From NCBI RefSeq assembly GCF_019175285.1, contig NC_056527.1, forward strand, positions 114,889,295 through 114,953,294: a stretch of 64,000 nucleotides of DNA, in the 5' to 3' direction. The notes beneath the pieces are model-generated. The model searched no databases. It had not been told where the DNA came from and saw only the letters and a list, made by a program, of their open reading frames with translations. A program made the position numbers and the translations under genes. The stretch is from Sceloporus undulatus (lineage: Eukaryota; Chordata; Lepidosauria; Squamata; Phrynosomatidae). The first letter of the stretch is position 1. The number at the start of each line of letters is the position of its first letter. Of the stretch, positions 10,201 to 19,440 are shown in pieces.

Positions 10201-12329
10201 AAAGAGTATCTTGACCTCTTTATGGGCTTCCCTGAGGACCTGATAGACCATTGTGAGAAACAGGATATTCATTTCGCCCAGTGTGACAGTGTCTCAGAGG
10301 CAGCACATTTCAGTGGAGGCCTGTGACATTGAACCATGAACCCAGATGTGTATATGAGAAGGCTACCTTTCACGATGGAGTAAATGTTGGGCTTGTAGAA
10401 GGATGGGCAAACCACACCTTGCTTGAGAGAGAGCCTGTTGTAACTTGACAGCAGTTGGCCTTTCCTCTCAATGTGTCAGCTGCCATTTTGCTGTTAGCCT
10501 TCCATGGGGAAAAGAAATTAAGGACACTGAAGAGTTTTAAAAGTCTGAGGTGTCATTCTTTTTTCTGTGGATCCATAAGACGGACTCCAAACTAAATTAT
10601 AAAAATAACAAACAGCTTTCACTGGTCTGCTTGTTGAATGTAGGTTGTCTAGAGTCCAGGTAGTGTCTGGTTTTACTGGGCAGCCTTGTGTTGACTGAAG
10701 CAAGATAGATTTTCAAGTTTTGTGAACTGTGAATGCCTAAAATAGGTACGTATTCTACTAGTGTAGGTTTTACCCAACATTCTTCCTTAACCAACTTTTC
10801 TACAAGGTTTAATGTAACTGGGCTTGCTTATAAACAGCGCTGACATCCTGACCACTGCTAAGCAGCCTCATCTGGAAACCACTGCTTAAATATCTCCCAG
10901 TGCCCTAGAACCAGGCTGTATTACACAGCACTGTGGAAACTTTAAATGGTTGAATCCCAGAGCTAACTGCCTGGCACAGAGTGGACTGATGATTTCCCCC
11001 CCTCTTTCAGTAAATGCCTAGAGCAGGTATGGTGCCCCGTACCTTCTCTCTCCAGCACACTTGGGCCTTGGCAGCTAAAGTACCATGCATTGGAGTCGGG
11101 CCTGTTTCTCATGTTGACTTCTGCTACTGCCAAATCTTCCTGTACATTGTAAAGGATAATTGGACAAATTCCAGGATGTATAGTAAGCTCACACAGAGTG
11201 TCAGACAGACATCTTTATTACTCCCTGTAAACTGAACATTCTTACTCTTTTGGGGAAAATCAGTGGTTGATGACAAGCTGGTTTGGGGGTAAAAGGGGAA
11301 TGCCCACTGTTTACCCTCTTACTGATTTGCCCCATTGGTCCTTCAAATACATTTTGAATACTACTGGTTTTCCAGACATTGTTCTGAACACACTCTGATT
11401 ATATGATGTTTGTCCATCAGAAAATTTCCTGTTTCCTTTGCTACCAGAAGAGTGTGTTACTTTCAGTTTTCAAATGAAAACATTGTAGATGAAGGTTTTC
11501 ACAGAACAACAACCAACCCCTCCCCTGGCAAAAACAAAAAAAAAAAAAAAAAAAAACCCAAAAACCCTATGGTCCTTCTGAATGCATACAGATTGAACCA
11601 AACATCTCCCAAAACACATTGGATAATGTTCTGAAAATCCCATTTTCATGAATATGCAATTCTGTGTAGCTTGTCCCCGCTCCTTTTTAAAAACTTTTTC
11701 TTGTTTTCCTGCCTTTTAGGATTCAGGTCCTCAAAAGAAGAAGAGGAAGAAGGTTGGCCCAAAACATGGAAAGAAGAAAAAAGGTAAGTGCTGGTTAAAA
11801 AAGGATGTGTGTTCTTTTTCTTGACAAAACTCAACCCATCTTAGTCCATATAGAGAGAAGGAGGGCTGGTGAAAATTACAATTGGAAGTCTTATCACTGA
11901 GTACTCTCCTTCATTGGAAAAGAAAATCCTCCATATATTCAAAGTGTGTGTGGAAGAAGGCTCACTCTTTTCCCTAGTGCTCTAATTTTCCATCTACATG
12001 GTGGAATATTTCATTAATTCAGCTCTCCCCTCAAAAAAAAAGTCCAGTCCAGGAACAGTGGTATCTCCTCATGTGCTCCTCATGTCAACTACATCTTGAC
12101 CTCAATGACCCACCCGTCCCACTTCAAAAGCCCTCACAGGAGGCTGTTGTTGTGTAGTGTGTGGCAGTCTCTCTCATCCTTGTTAATGCCAATTCCTCAG
12201 AGGCATTTGGCCGCATGAATAGAATGCATGCTCTTTCTGATTCTGTCCTCTCCTCTGCACTCGCTCATTTCTTTTTCTTTTCTCCAATCCCCTCCCCCTG
12301 TTCTTTCAGGTTTCCACAAGAGGCGATAA
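1180..12329 (+). CDS. NGDN: NGDN, neuroguidin (11 coding exons, 327 aa)
   Basis: Spliced gene; joined exons are 1180-1224, 3657-3716, 3833-3904, 6059-6196, 6432-6516, 6626-6678, 7945-8065, 8272-8440, 9534-9690, 11720-11783 and 12310-12329. They total 984 nt including the stop, and every phase closes. The product matches human neuroguidin along its length (315 aa in human, from memory). Residues about 10-130 form the Sas10/Utp3/C1D domain. YQVDKLV at about 119-125 fits the eIF4E-binding pattern YxxxxL-hydrophobic. An acidic run SDSEEED follows at about 153, then a charged helix (about 195-230) with RALSSSIIRELKEQYSDAP, and a very basic tail likely to be a nucleolar signal. Known family role: SSU processome factor in 18S rRNA maturation, and CPEB/eIF4E-linked translational repression in neurons. 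The start was chosen because ATGG lies in the first exon just below the CCAAT/GC promoter and the peptide aligns to the human N-terminus. It appears intact. Confidence 0.96.
1325..1545. mobile_element. Palindromic MITE, family P
   Basis: Arms contain CAGTTTGACACCGCTTTAAC and its inverse, with GGAATTCTGGGATTTGTAG inside. Confidence 0.78.
1553..1692. mobile_element. Palindromic MITE, family F
   Basis: Inverted arms with TTTTGGACTTCAGTTCCCAG and its complement. Other copies at 36597 and 49427. Confidence 0.65.
1701..1904. mobile_element. Palindromic MITE, family P
   Basis: Both arms present: AATAATGCAGTTTGTCACCG at left and AAAGCGGTGCCAAACTGCAT at right. Confidence 0.78.
1911..2091. mobile_element. 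Palindromic MITE, family P
   Basis: Arms from GTCTGTCTGCACAGTCGAAA to ATTTCAACAGTGTAGACG. More diverged than the neighbouring copies. Confidence 0.75.
2103..2276. mobile_element. Palindromic MITE, family P
   Basis: Arms with TTAATGCAGTTTGGCACTGC and CTCAAACTGCACTATTTCTC. Last of the intron 1 series. Confidence 0.75.
2340..2675. mobile_element. MITE (family H) interrupted by a retroposon fragment
   Basis: Outer halves resemble the 8541-8761 element (TAATTCCACTTT... and AGTGGAGTCAAACT). Between about 2398 and 2518 sits an A/T-tailed fragment with AAATTTACACAGCGCTGTAC and CTGCCCTCAGGCTTACAATC, seemingly inserted later. Confidence 0.55.
2690..2815 (+). repeat. L2-like LINE 3' tail
   Basis: GAAGCCGCTCTGAGTCC...GGGATACAAATAAATATCATCATC tail. 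5'-truncated. Confidence 0.6.
3042..3243 (+). mobile_element. Sauria-type SINE
   Basis: tRNA-like head GAGCCAGCATGGTGG with B box GGGTTCGAATCC, central CTTGGGCAAGTCACACACT, and a Bov-B-like tail GCCATAAGTCAGAAATGA. Full-length but diverged. Confidence 0.82.
3657..3716 (+). CDS. NGDN: NGDN coding exon 2
   Basis: Acceptor TACTGCAG and donor CAG|GTAAGA. Codes 20 residues, ETVEADLPVALSLLKSLQEQ, matching the start of the Sas10/C1D helical domain. Phase 0 on both sides. Confidence 0.95.
3833..3904 (+). CDS. NGDN: NGDN coding exon 3
   Basis: Acceptor AATATAG and donor AAG|GTAAGT. Codes 24 residues that include AQKVRAGAYPTEK, which is nearly invariant in vertebrate neuroguidin. Phase 0 on both sides. 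Confidence 0.95.
3955..4108 (+). repeat. L2-like LINE 3' tail
   Basis: GTGAGCCGCCTTGGCTC...AAAGGTGGCATAAAATTAAATA tail. Confidence 0.6.
4713..5044. mobile_element. Tigger/pogo-like MITE
   Basis: Flanked by TA on both sides, with ends CAGTCATCCCTCCATATTTG and ATATGGAGGGACAACTG. Further copies at 33083 and 48992. Confidence 0.7.
5544..5780. mobile_element. Long palindromic MITE, family G
   Basis: Two arms of about 100 bp (AAAATAAAGCTGCTTCGGGT at left, ACCCGAAGCAGCTTTATTTT at right) are almost perfect complements. A half copy lies at about 19326-19440. Confidence 0.8.
6059..6196 (+). CDS. NGDN: NGDN coding exon 4
   Basis: Acceptor CACACAG. Codes 46 residues with FMEVKDQLLLLYLQDLSHLI and ALLRLVETRT, the core of the Sas10/Utp3/C1D fold. 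The donor ACG|GTGTGG is weak at +4 and +6 but is fixed by the reading frame into exon 5. Confidence 0.94.
6432..6516 (+). CDS. NGDN: NGDN coding exon 5
   Basis: Acceptor TTTTGATAG. Codes VLEKIRPIDQKLKYQVDKLV and then KAAVTGALG with a split glycine codon (phase 1). Carries the YQVDKLV candidate eIF4E-binding motif. Donor G|GTGAGT. Confidence 0.95.
6626..6678 (+). CDS. NGDN: NGDN coding exon 6
   Basis: Acceptor CTTTCCAG. Completes the split Gly codon, then codes ENDPLRFKPNPNNLVSK, a conserved signature of the family. Donor AAG|GTATGG, phase 0. Confidence 0.95.
6679..7944 (+). other. NGDN: NGDN intron 6
   Basis: A palindromic repeat with TGGGAGTTGCAGTTC-type arms occupies about 6735-6895. The stretch 6900-7944 shows no recognisable gene or repeat. 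Confidence 0.6.
6735..6895. mobile_element. Palindromic MITE (CTGGGAGTTGCAGTTC family)
   Basis: Arms GGGAGGTGTAGTCATAGGAA and TGGGAGTTGCAGTTCAGCAA flank a centre near 6820-6850. Related copies lie near 8810, 15090, 29605 and 60620. Confidence 0.5.
7945..8065 (+). CDS. NGDN: NGDN coding exon 7
   Basis: Acceptor TTCACAG. Codes the acidic LSDSEEEDGN segment, a serine/lysine linker, and the conserved KKYIPPRLVPVHY. Donor A|GTATGC leaves one base; the split codon becomes Asn where human has Asp. Confidence 0.94.
8272..8440 (+). CDS. NGDN: NGDN coding exon 8
   Basis: Acceptor TTTTTCCAG. Codes ETEVEREKKMLEQAKKRALS and then the conserved IRELKEQYSDAPEEVR, a highly charged helical region. Donor CG|GTTAGT, with a split Arg codon. 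Confidence 0.95.
8541..8761. mobile_element. MITE, family H
   Basis: Ends CCCTTCACACTACACC and GTGTAGTGTGAAAGGGCCC are inverted repeats. The internal inverted motif is CTATGGTTCCCTCCCAAG. A diverged copy lies at 33927-34083. Confidence 0.7.
8990..9325. repeat. Multi-hairpin, CpG-rich foldback repeat, copy A
   Basis: Contains GCGAGGGTTGCCTGGTG against CACCAAGCAACCCTC, then further GC-rich local inverted repeats such as CGGTGCAGCTGCAAC. Resembles copy B at 32169-32528 in layout. Family unknown. Confidence 0.5.
9534..9690 (+). CDS. NGDN: NGDN coding exon 9
   Basis: Acceptor TTATGTAG. Codes KYEESMMVRLNMTRKEKARR and then LSSQLSSLTYFGDISALTG, matching human. Donor GAG|GTAGGT, phase 0. Confidence 0.95.
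9691..11719 (+). other. NGDN: NGDN intron 9
   Basis: About 9820-10110 resembles a decayed, unclassified interspersed repeat, with echoes near 29990-30240 and 61375-61460. A poly(A) tract lies at about 11528-11550. No coding content is apparent. Confidence 0.5.
11720..11783 (+). CDS. NGDN: NGDN coding exon 10
   Basis: Acceptor CTTTTAG. Codes the lysine-rich DSGPQKKKRKKVGPKHGKKK stretch, a probable nuclear/nucleolar localisation signal. Donor G|GTAAGT, phase 1. Confidence 0.93.
12310..12329 (+). CDS. NGDN: NGDN coding exon 11 (terminal)
   Basis: Acceptor TTCTTTCAG. Completes Gly and codes FHKRR followed by TAA. Human ends GFRRRR, so the short basic C-terminus is conserved. Confidence 0.93.
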
Positions 12330-12452
12330 CCTCCCCACACCTCAGGACTGACCTCTGCCAACCCCCAGTTCCTTGGACTTGTGCCCTACATATAGGGTGG
12401 GGGGCAGGGAGGGAGAAAGACTGGATAACAATAAAACTTCTGTGGCATCTTT
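12330..12452 (+). terminator. NGDN: NGDN 3' UTR with poly(A) signal
   Basis: A short 3' UTR follows the stop. AATAAA lies at 12430-12435 and a GT-rich downstream element (TTGTTGGTGTTTC) at about 12468. The cleavage point near 12450 is inferred. Confidence 0.75.
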
Positions 12453-12594
12453 TTCTCTCTCTCAAAAATTGTTGGTGTTTCTTTTCTCCCTCTTCTTGCT
12501 AGTAGGAGTTTGTGGCCTGGTCAGTTTGAAAAGTGAGAGACCCTTCTTTAATGGGGTTTCACATAGTTAAATATCTTTTTTCACACAATTCCTA

Positions 12595-12732
12595 ATCTAA
12601 AGAATATATCTGTACTTTTAAAATGCTTTTGTATTGTTTTTAAATTGTACTGTTTTCAATTTACCATTAGCCAACTTGAGTCCCTACACTGGAAAAAAGG
12701 TGGGATATAAGTGAATAATAGTAACAACAACA
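12595..12732 (+). repeat. L2-like LINE 3' tail
   Basis: CAACTTGAGTCCC...AAAGGTGGGATATAAGTGAATA followed by an AAC microsatellite. Confidence 0.55.
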
Positions 12733-12737
12733 ACAAC

Positions 12738-12975
12738 ATGATTGTTGTTGTTGTTTGCTTTCAAGTTGTTTTCGACTTATGGCAACCCTAAAGAAGAACC
12801 TGTCATGGGGTTTTCTTAGCAAGCTTTTTCAGAGGAGGTTTGTCATTGCCTTCCCCCAAGGCTGAGAGTAACTTGCCCAGGGTCACCCAGTGGATTTCAT
12901 GATCAAGCTGGGAATTGAACCCAGGTCCCCAGAGTCATAGTCCAACACTCAAGCCACTACCACAGGCTACCTTTC
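12738..12975 (-). mobile_element. Sauria-type SINE
   Basis: Reverse copy: GTTGTTTGCTTTCAAGTTG tail first, then AGGTTTGTCATTGCC, TGCCCAGGGTCACCCAGTG and ATTGAACCCAGG (B box), ending in the tRNA-like head. Confidence 0.82.
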
Positions 12976-13194
12976 ATAAAAATTTGCTTCCACCCCTTTT
13001 CCATGTGCGGAGTTCTGCCCCTGTAAAAATCACAACTGTATCCCCTTTAGCCTCTGTGTGAAAGAGCCATGTGAGTTTTCATTCACTTTTTCTACCTCTC
13101 TTTTTATTTTCCCTCTCTTTTTTGAACAAGGAAACCTCTTTTAATATGGGAATCCCCACGCTTGGCTCTCCCCCGCCCGTCTGCCCCCTCCATG

Positions 13195-13360
13195 TCTGGT
13201 TTAGAGCTGCTGGCAGAATCAATGCCATCGACCTGGTTTTGGGGGGGCTGGAGCCGAGAAGGGAATCCTCCGCTGCTTTAAACCCTGATCGGGCTAAGTG
13301 GAATCCGATAAACACGAGGAGGAAATCAATCGCCCGACACGCTCGAGGAGTGGGGAGAAA
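13195..13360. promoter_or_regulatory. Candidate conserved non-coding block with retained CpGs
   Basis: Repeat-free sequence with many CpGs (ATCGACC, GATCGGG, TCCGATAAACACGAGG, ATCAATCGCCCGACACGC) in AT/GC-balanced DNA. Looks constrained by eye; no alignment was run. Confidence 0.35.
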
Positions 13361-14216
13361 AGAAGGGAGGGCTGGCATGCCAGCAAGTGGAGTGTATGGG
13401 AATCCCCAGCTTTGAGGAAAGAGGGTTGCTTTTTTCAAAATGAGGAGGGAAAAGAGGCTTTGCAGTACTCTCAGCTGCTTCTCATACCTTCTTGCTGCCC
13501 CAACCTGGGGCAAAGTCTTTTCCATCCCTTTTTTTGCTCACCCCCATGCCTCTCAAATCTTGCCGCCCAGAAACACGTGCATCAGGCCTTTGGAAGAGGC
13601 TATGGTTCCCTGAGTCAGCACTAGCTGCCATGACCTTTAGCAGAGTGCAAAGGAGAAACAGATTAATTCATTAGCACATTTAGTGTCAGGGAGAGAGGAA
13701 GGTGGGTGGGTAGTTGGGGGGTGCAGGGGGGTGGCTGGGTGGGAGAAGGGAGAGGGGAGGCTTCGGGAGTGAAAATGAGGTGCCAATTCTGCCGCTAGCC
13801 TCAGCTGCAGAAAAGACTCTGGAGGTTTCAGTATGAAGCGTTTGTGTGTGAATTGGGGGGAAGGGAAGGGAAAAGGTTGGTGGAATATATGAAGGTGAAT
13901 CTCCGAAGGGGTGGAATAGTGAAGATAGTGATAAATCAGCCTGGATTTGGGGCGGGGGGAGGAGAGATGTGGGTCATGGAAGCCTTTCCTTGGTCTCGAG
14001 AAAGGAGAGGTTCCCAGATTGGTAGCTTCTGATAGATCTAGTGGTGAGAAACAGGGCAGTGCTTCTTACTGATGGGTGTGATAGCATTGTTTGTGCAAGA
14101 CACATACAGCCACGCTTATGCCATTGTACAACAGTGCTGCTGCTCTGGGTAATCCATCCACGCATACATACCCCTGGCCACCATTTCTCTCAAGCCGACA
14201 CACTTCCTGAGCATTG

Positions 14217-14232
14217 CCTCCAGGTGGCGCTG
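14217..14232 (+). promoter_or_regulatory. CTCF-type motif
   Basis: CCTCCAGGTGGCGCTG fits the CTCF core CCWSYAGRKGGCRS at every position. It lies in the convergent intergenic space between NGDN and ZFHX2, where an insulator is plausible. Function is inference. Confidence 0.5.
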
Positions 14233-14589
14233 CTGAAGGGTCCCCCACCCCAATGCCTTGCCTTCCCCCCACAATCTCATTTTCATTCCATCCACGCAGC
14301 CTCCTGCTCCCGTCCTCAAATTAATTTGGTGCCGTGTATTGCTGCAGTGTCTTTTTCTCCCTGCATCCCCATCCCTGTCTTTTTTCTCTCTTTCTGCCTG
14401 CCTTGTTCTGTCCATTTGTTCTTTTTCTCCTCTTCCTCCAACACCACCGCCGCCTTCTGTATATTTGTGCAGTTTTTCTTCTCCCTCTCCTGTTTTCCTT
14501 TTCTTTTTTTGTACATTAAATTCCCCAAGTCAAGTTGCATTTGCAAAGCTGGGGGGAGGATATAAGCGCTGTGTGTGAGGGGGAGAGCA

Positions 14590-14885
14590 GTGTAAAGCCT
14601 GCGTGACAAAGTCATTTTATAATTTATCAACAGGGCCACTGTGAGGCGATGCGTGGTACCATTAAATACATGCAGCATTTCCATTTAAGATACAACTGTC
14701 AATGCGTACCTCTGAAGTCAGATTTTTACCCCTTGCTATGGTCGCTCTCTCGCTTCTGTGGATTTGCCCTTCATGTTTGCATGGAGTCTGTTTATTTAAG
14801 GCTGCAGTGCTATAATTACCTGCTCACTATATTGTTCATAATTACAACATAATTATATAATTACTTGCTTTAAAGTAGACGTGTC
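14590..14885. promoter_or_regulatory. Candidate conserved non-coding element
   Basis: Repeat-free block: TTATAATTTATCAACAGGGC, CATGCAGCATTTCCATTTAA, then a cluster of ATAATTAC motifs (ATAATTACCTGC, CATAATTACAACATAATTAT, ATAATTACTTGC). The texture is that of a developmental enhancer with homeodomain sites. ZFHX2 is the likelier target. Confidence 0.45.
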
Positions 14886-16021
14886 GGGTTGCACTAAGAG
14901 GCTTCCCCTCCCCAATCTTACCCTTCCCACGAGAAATTCAGGTCAATGTATGTGGTGTCCTTCCTCCAACAACTCTGAGGTGGTTTAAATAGAGAGTAGA
15001 ACTGGGTACTAAATAAGCCTCATGGATAAAAGGACATGAGCCCAGGTCTTCCTAAGCCTAGTTGTAACCTCTTAAAACAGGATGAGCAACTGGCTTTCTA
15101 GATATTGTTGGGAGCTCAACAATAGTTTTGTTGCATAGTTTGTGTTTGGATTTCATGGGAATTACAGGCCAAAAACATCTGGGGCAAGGCACCCAGTTGC
15201 TCCCCCATCTTTTTGGAATGTTTTGTACCCAGATTCCCCTTATCCCAACCTATTAGCTATGCAACAAGTTTCTCCTTTGCTTGTCTAAGCACTAGGCCAA
15301 ACCACTTTAAATCCGCCCATCAAAATGTCTTCCTGCCAGATCCTCCTTGCAGTTTTGGGACAACTGTTACAGTCTTCCTCCAGTGGAAGAGAATCGGATG
15401 ATTCTGCCATTTTGCCACCATCTCTGGTGACAAACTTTGGTTGGGACAAACTCTGGCCAAGCTTTGTGTTGGGACATCTTGGGGAAACTAGTAGGCTTTT
15501 CTCAAATGCATAAAAGTGGTGGCTTGCCCTCTTCGGTAGATTTTCTTTAGACATACGCAGCCATGGAGGAGTGTTTTCTGTGTCTCAAGATGGTTCATTG
15601 AGGGAGACTGCAAGTACATGCATGGCTGTGGTTGCACCCTTGAAATGTTTCAGTGAAATATGTGCATGTGAAGTGATGGCATAGTTTAACATGTTAGAAA
15701 AAGGGCTGAACAAAATGCCTCCCCACCCAATCACTCTGTTCACAAACAGGTTTTCAACAGTAGGCAAGGAACTCCCAGGCTAATCTGACCCCAAGAGATT
15801 TTCTGGTTGCCATGTCTTCTTTCCAAAGCCCTGTCCCTCAGAATGAGGATGGAGAAGAAAGGTGCCAGACCAGGAGTGCAGCTCAGTATGGTTGGATTAA
15901 ATTCCTTTCCCCTCTTCCTGATTTTTTTTTTAGAGCTAAGCAAATCCTATCATAGGTCATCAGTTAGTTCTCAAAGTGGTGTCTTACATGTGACTGGCTT
16001 TGCTTGCAACAGAGTAGGTTT

Positions 16022-16445
16022 ATAGATTCAGAGAGTTGAAAGAGACCCAAAGGGGCATCCAGTCCAACCCCCTGCCATGCAGGAATACACACTCAAACAC
16101 TTCTAACAGATGGCCATCCAGTCTCTGTTTGAAAACCTCCCAAGAAGGAGACTCCACCACTCTTTGAGGCAATGTATTTCACTGTTGAACAGCTCGTACT
16201 ATTGGGATGTTCTTCCTAATGTTTAGGTAGTATCTACAGGAATCTTCTGTAGTTCGAATTCATTGCTCTGTGTCTTAGTCTCTGGAGCAGTGGAAAACAA
16301 GCTTCCTCCAGCCTCCAAATGACATCCCTTCAAATATTTCAACATGGCTATCATGTCACCCCTTAACCTTCACTTCCCCTGGCTAAACATTCCTGGCTCC
16401 GTTAGCTGCTCCTCATAGGGCATGGTTTCCAGACCTTTCATCATT
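16022..16445 (-). mobile_element. CR1 LINE 3' fragment
   Basis: Reverse of the CR1 3' region: GATTCAGAGAGTTGAAAGAG, CATCCAGTCCAACCCCCTGC, AGATGGCCATCCAGTCTCTG and GGCTATCATGTCACCCC. 5'-truncated. Confidence 0.85.
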
Positions 16446-16965
16446 TTGGTTGCCCTTTTGGAATACTGTGTCCAGTTCTGGGCAGCACAGTTCAAGAAGG
16501 ATATTGACAAATTGGAGCATGTCCAGAAAAGGAGGACCAAGATGACTGAAGGTCTTGAAACTAAGTCTTATGAAGAATGAATGAACTAGATAGCTACGTA
16601 TGTTTAGCCTGGAGAAGAAAAGACTGAGAGATGACATGATAGTTATCTTTAAATATCTGAAAGAATATCATATAAAAGAGCGAGCTTGTTTTTTACTGCT
16701 CCAAATACTAGAACATGAACCAATGGATTCAAATTACAAGAAAAGGTAGTCCAGTTAAACCTTAGGAAGAACATTTTAAATGTAAGAGTAGTTCAGCAGT
16801 GAAATAAATTATTGCAGAGGGTAGTGGACTCGCCATCTTTGGAGGTCTTTCAACAGGGGTTTCATAGGCATCTTTCAGGAATGTATCAGTTGTATATTCT
16901 TGCATGGCAAGAGGTTTGACAAGTCATCCTTGTGGTTCCTTCCAGTGCTATGATTCTGTATAACA
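16446..16965 (+). mobile_element. CR1 LINE 3' fragment (inverted partner)
   Basis: Forward copy: GTCCAGTTCTGGGCAGCACA, GAAAAGACTGAGAGATGACA, TAGTGGACTCGCCATCTTTG, ending CAGTGCTATGATTCTGTA. Abuts the reverse copy at about 16445. Confidence 0.82.
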
Positions 16966-18129
16966 AAGCTGCCTCATACCAGGCCAGTTTAACTTGAGTG
17001 GCACACTCAGAGCCTAGACTGAGGCTAGAAAGAGCCTCAGTCTTTAAGGCTGCTCTAGAGCTCCAGCAGCTTACGGCCTCCATTTTGACTGACAGGAATT
17101 ACATTACTACTAGACATCTTCTGGGGTTATTTTGGTGAGGTCTATTTGCTGTTTTATGACACCCCTCCAAATAGCATTCAATATTATTCAGCCTAATTTA
17201 TGATTATGAATGGGGGTGGTGTTTTTCTTTTCTTTTTTACACTGAACAATGTGCTAAGAAAAAGGTCTAAAATGATGCTACTCAAAGTGGTGGCCCATGA
17301 ACTGGTTCTGCTTCATGAGCCATCAGCTGCCAGTCCCTAGAGAGTTTCTAGGAAACAAAGCAATTGCAGCCAGCAGGCACAAACATGGTACCTGTCCCTG
17401 TCACATGGAGGTAGGAATTACCAATTGTCCACATTATGTAACTTTAGAAACATTGGTCTAAAATATTTTGGGGAAGATAGTTTAGGATTTAGGAGTCCTA
17501 ATTCTTTGTGGCCAGTGGGACACCATTTTCCCAATATATGAGCTGAATGTGAGACCTTTGGTGTAAAAGGCATGCTCTCTTGTTTTCCATTTCTTCACCA
17601 TTCAGATGCCAGGGGTTGTCTTTAGATGTGGCCATGAATGACAGCTATGCTCACATTTAGTAGGAGCCAGGAGCTCAAGGCATGCACTCAGAGGGTGAGT
17701 TAATCACTCCGTAAGCGCAGCCAGAGGCCACGGCCATTAGCTCACCACCCATATTAGCTTGGCTGTAGGCACTTGGCGGTGATGAACACTCCCTGCCCTG
17801 CTTTGTTGGCACAGTCAGGTTTCCCCCATTTAAATTTATCTAATGGGAGCCACCTTCTAGGTCTGCTCTCAGTATGCTTGAATTTAAGTAGGCCAAAAGC
17901 AAAATGTGCAAAATCTGGAGAATGGAGCCAAAGGACATGGCATCTCCTGTTTTGCTGAGTTTCATTCTGCAGGGTTTGAGGCTTTCTAGCCTGGGGCTAA
18001 TGCTAATTATAAAGGAAGAGCTCCTTTTCTTGGCATCTAGAGACCCCTTTTCCAACAGGTGCTCTGGGTCAGTTCAAGCTCAGGACAGCCATGAGGACTT
18101 TTGGCAAGAAACACATAGCCACCATGGGC
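16966..18129. other. Intergenic, no gene recognised
   Basis: Unique-looking sequence without a coding or RNA signature. 17640-17900 might be an old repeat but could not be classed. Confidence 0.4.
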
Positions 18130-18580
18130 TAGAGTATCATAGAATCATAGAGTTAGAAGAGACCACAAGGGCCATCCAATCTAACCCCATTCTGTCATGC
18201 AGGAACTCACAGTCCAAACACTCCTGACAGATGGCCATCTAGCCTCTCTTTAAAGACTTCCAAATAAGGAGACTCCACCACTCTCCAAGGAAGGAATGTG
18301 TTCCACTGTTGAACAGCCCTTACTGTCAGGAAGTTCCTCCTAATGTTGAGCTGGAATCCCTTTTCCTGTAGCTTGCATCCCTTGTTCCAGGTTCTATTCT
18401 TCGGAGCATCAGAGAACAAGCTTGCTCCATCCTTAATATGACACCCCTTCAAATACTTAAACAGGGCTATCATATCACCTCTTAACCTTCTGTTCTCCAG
18501 GCTAAATATACCCAGCTCCCTAAGTCTCTCCTCATAGGGCATGGTTTCCAGACCCTTCACCATTTTAGTCACCCTCCCAC
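18130..18580 (-). mobile_element. CR1 LINE 3' fragment
   Basis: ATCATAGAGTTAGAAGAGAC, AGATGGCCATCTAGCCTCTC, TAAACAGGGCTATCATATCA and CTCCTCATAGGGCATGGTTT mark a reverse CR1 3' end. Confidence 0.87.
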
Positions 18581-18845
18581 CCTATTCTCTCTGCCATCAT
18601 CCTTACAGCTCCTTGTGTTATTAGGTAAGGTGTTCCAGAGCTGCCCAGTTGGTGTTACTATAGGAGTTTAGGGAGTATGACCATTGCTCCTCAAACATCT
18701 GTTTTTGGCAAGCAGCGGCCAACATGACATTTGCCAGCATCCCTTTAAAATCCTGAAGAGATGGTGGGAGTGGGGTAGTGCATATGGAGAGGAGAAAAGT
18801 GAGGCCCCAGGTTTTTAAAATTATTTTTTTTAATTAAAAAAAATT

Positions 18846-19222
18846 ACCATGTATACTCGACTATAGGTCACCCTCATGTATAAGTCGAGGGCATGTTTTG
18901 TTATGGATTTTGATATGACCCGTGGATAAGTCAAGGGTAAAATTTAGGGGCATATAACAAAGGATTTTAAGGATGAAGGAAAGCAAAATTTCAGGAGACA
19001 TAACTCTTTGTGCTCACTCTTAAGGCTGGATGGATGAGAGAGTTGGGGGGGAAGATCAGTGCTTCTAGGATAGATTATACCTCTTTCACCAGGAGAGGAT
19101 TCCTTCTTTTAAATAAGAGTTAAGATACAATATTTACATTGACTTGTGGAAAAGTTGAGTCAGGTTTTTGGGGTCAATTTTTGACCTAAAATTCTAGACA
19201 TATACATAATTTTATACAGTAT
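18846..19222. mobile_element. MITE (TATACTCGACTATA family)
   Basis: Ends ATGTATACTCGACTATAGG and CATAATTTTATACAGTA, with inner GGATAAGTCAAGGGTAAAAT and GTCAATTTTTGACC. The same family lies in inverted orientation at 52436-52872. Confidence 0.55.
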
Positions 19223-19325
19223 TTTAAAAATATATATGTGTGTGTGTGTATTCTTTTACATTTTTTATTAAAAACATAAAATCTTTATCTTTATCAAATG
19301 TTCACTTCAGCCACATGAAATATTG

Positions 19326-19440
19326 GCCCTATGCAGACAGATCAAAATCAAGCTGCTTCAGGTCACTTTGGAGGTATGCTATTTAAATGATGCATGCGTC
19401 CTAAGAGCCTGGAAGCTGCACCAAAGTGACACTGCTAGAG
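19326..19440. mobile_element. Half copy of palindromic MITE family G
   Basis: AATCAAGCTGCTTCAGGTCA and TTGGAGGTATGCTATTTAAA match the left arm of the 5544-5780 element. Confidence 0.65.

Larger units (their letters stand above)
12976..16020. other. Intergenic block, largely repeat-free
   Basis: Apart from the candidate elements listed, this holds pyrimidine-rich DNA (about 14330-14510) that creates long but meaningless frames, and a decayed palindromic MITE near 15085-15190. No gene recognised. Confidence 0.5.

Noticed and set aside
14041-14565. 174-codon + strand frame
   Set aside because: Pyrimidine-rich DNA giving a Ser/Phe/Cys low-complexity product; several overlapping frames; no conservation visible.
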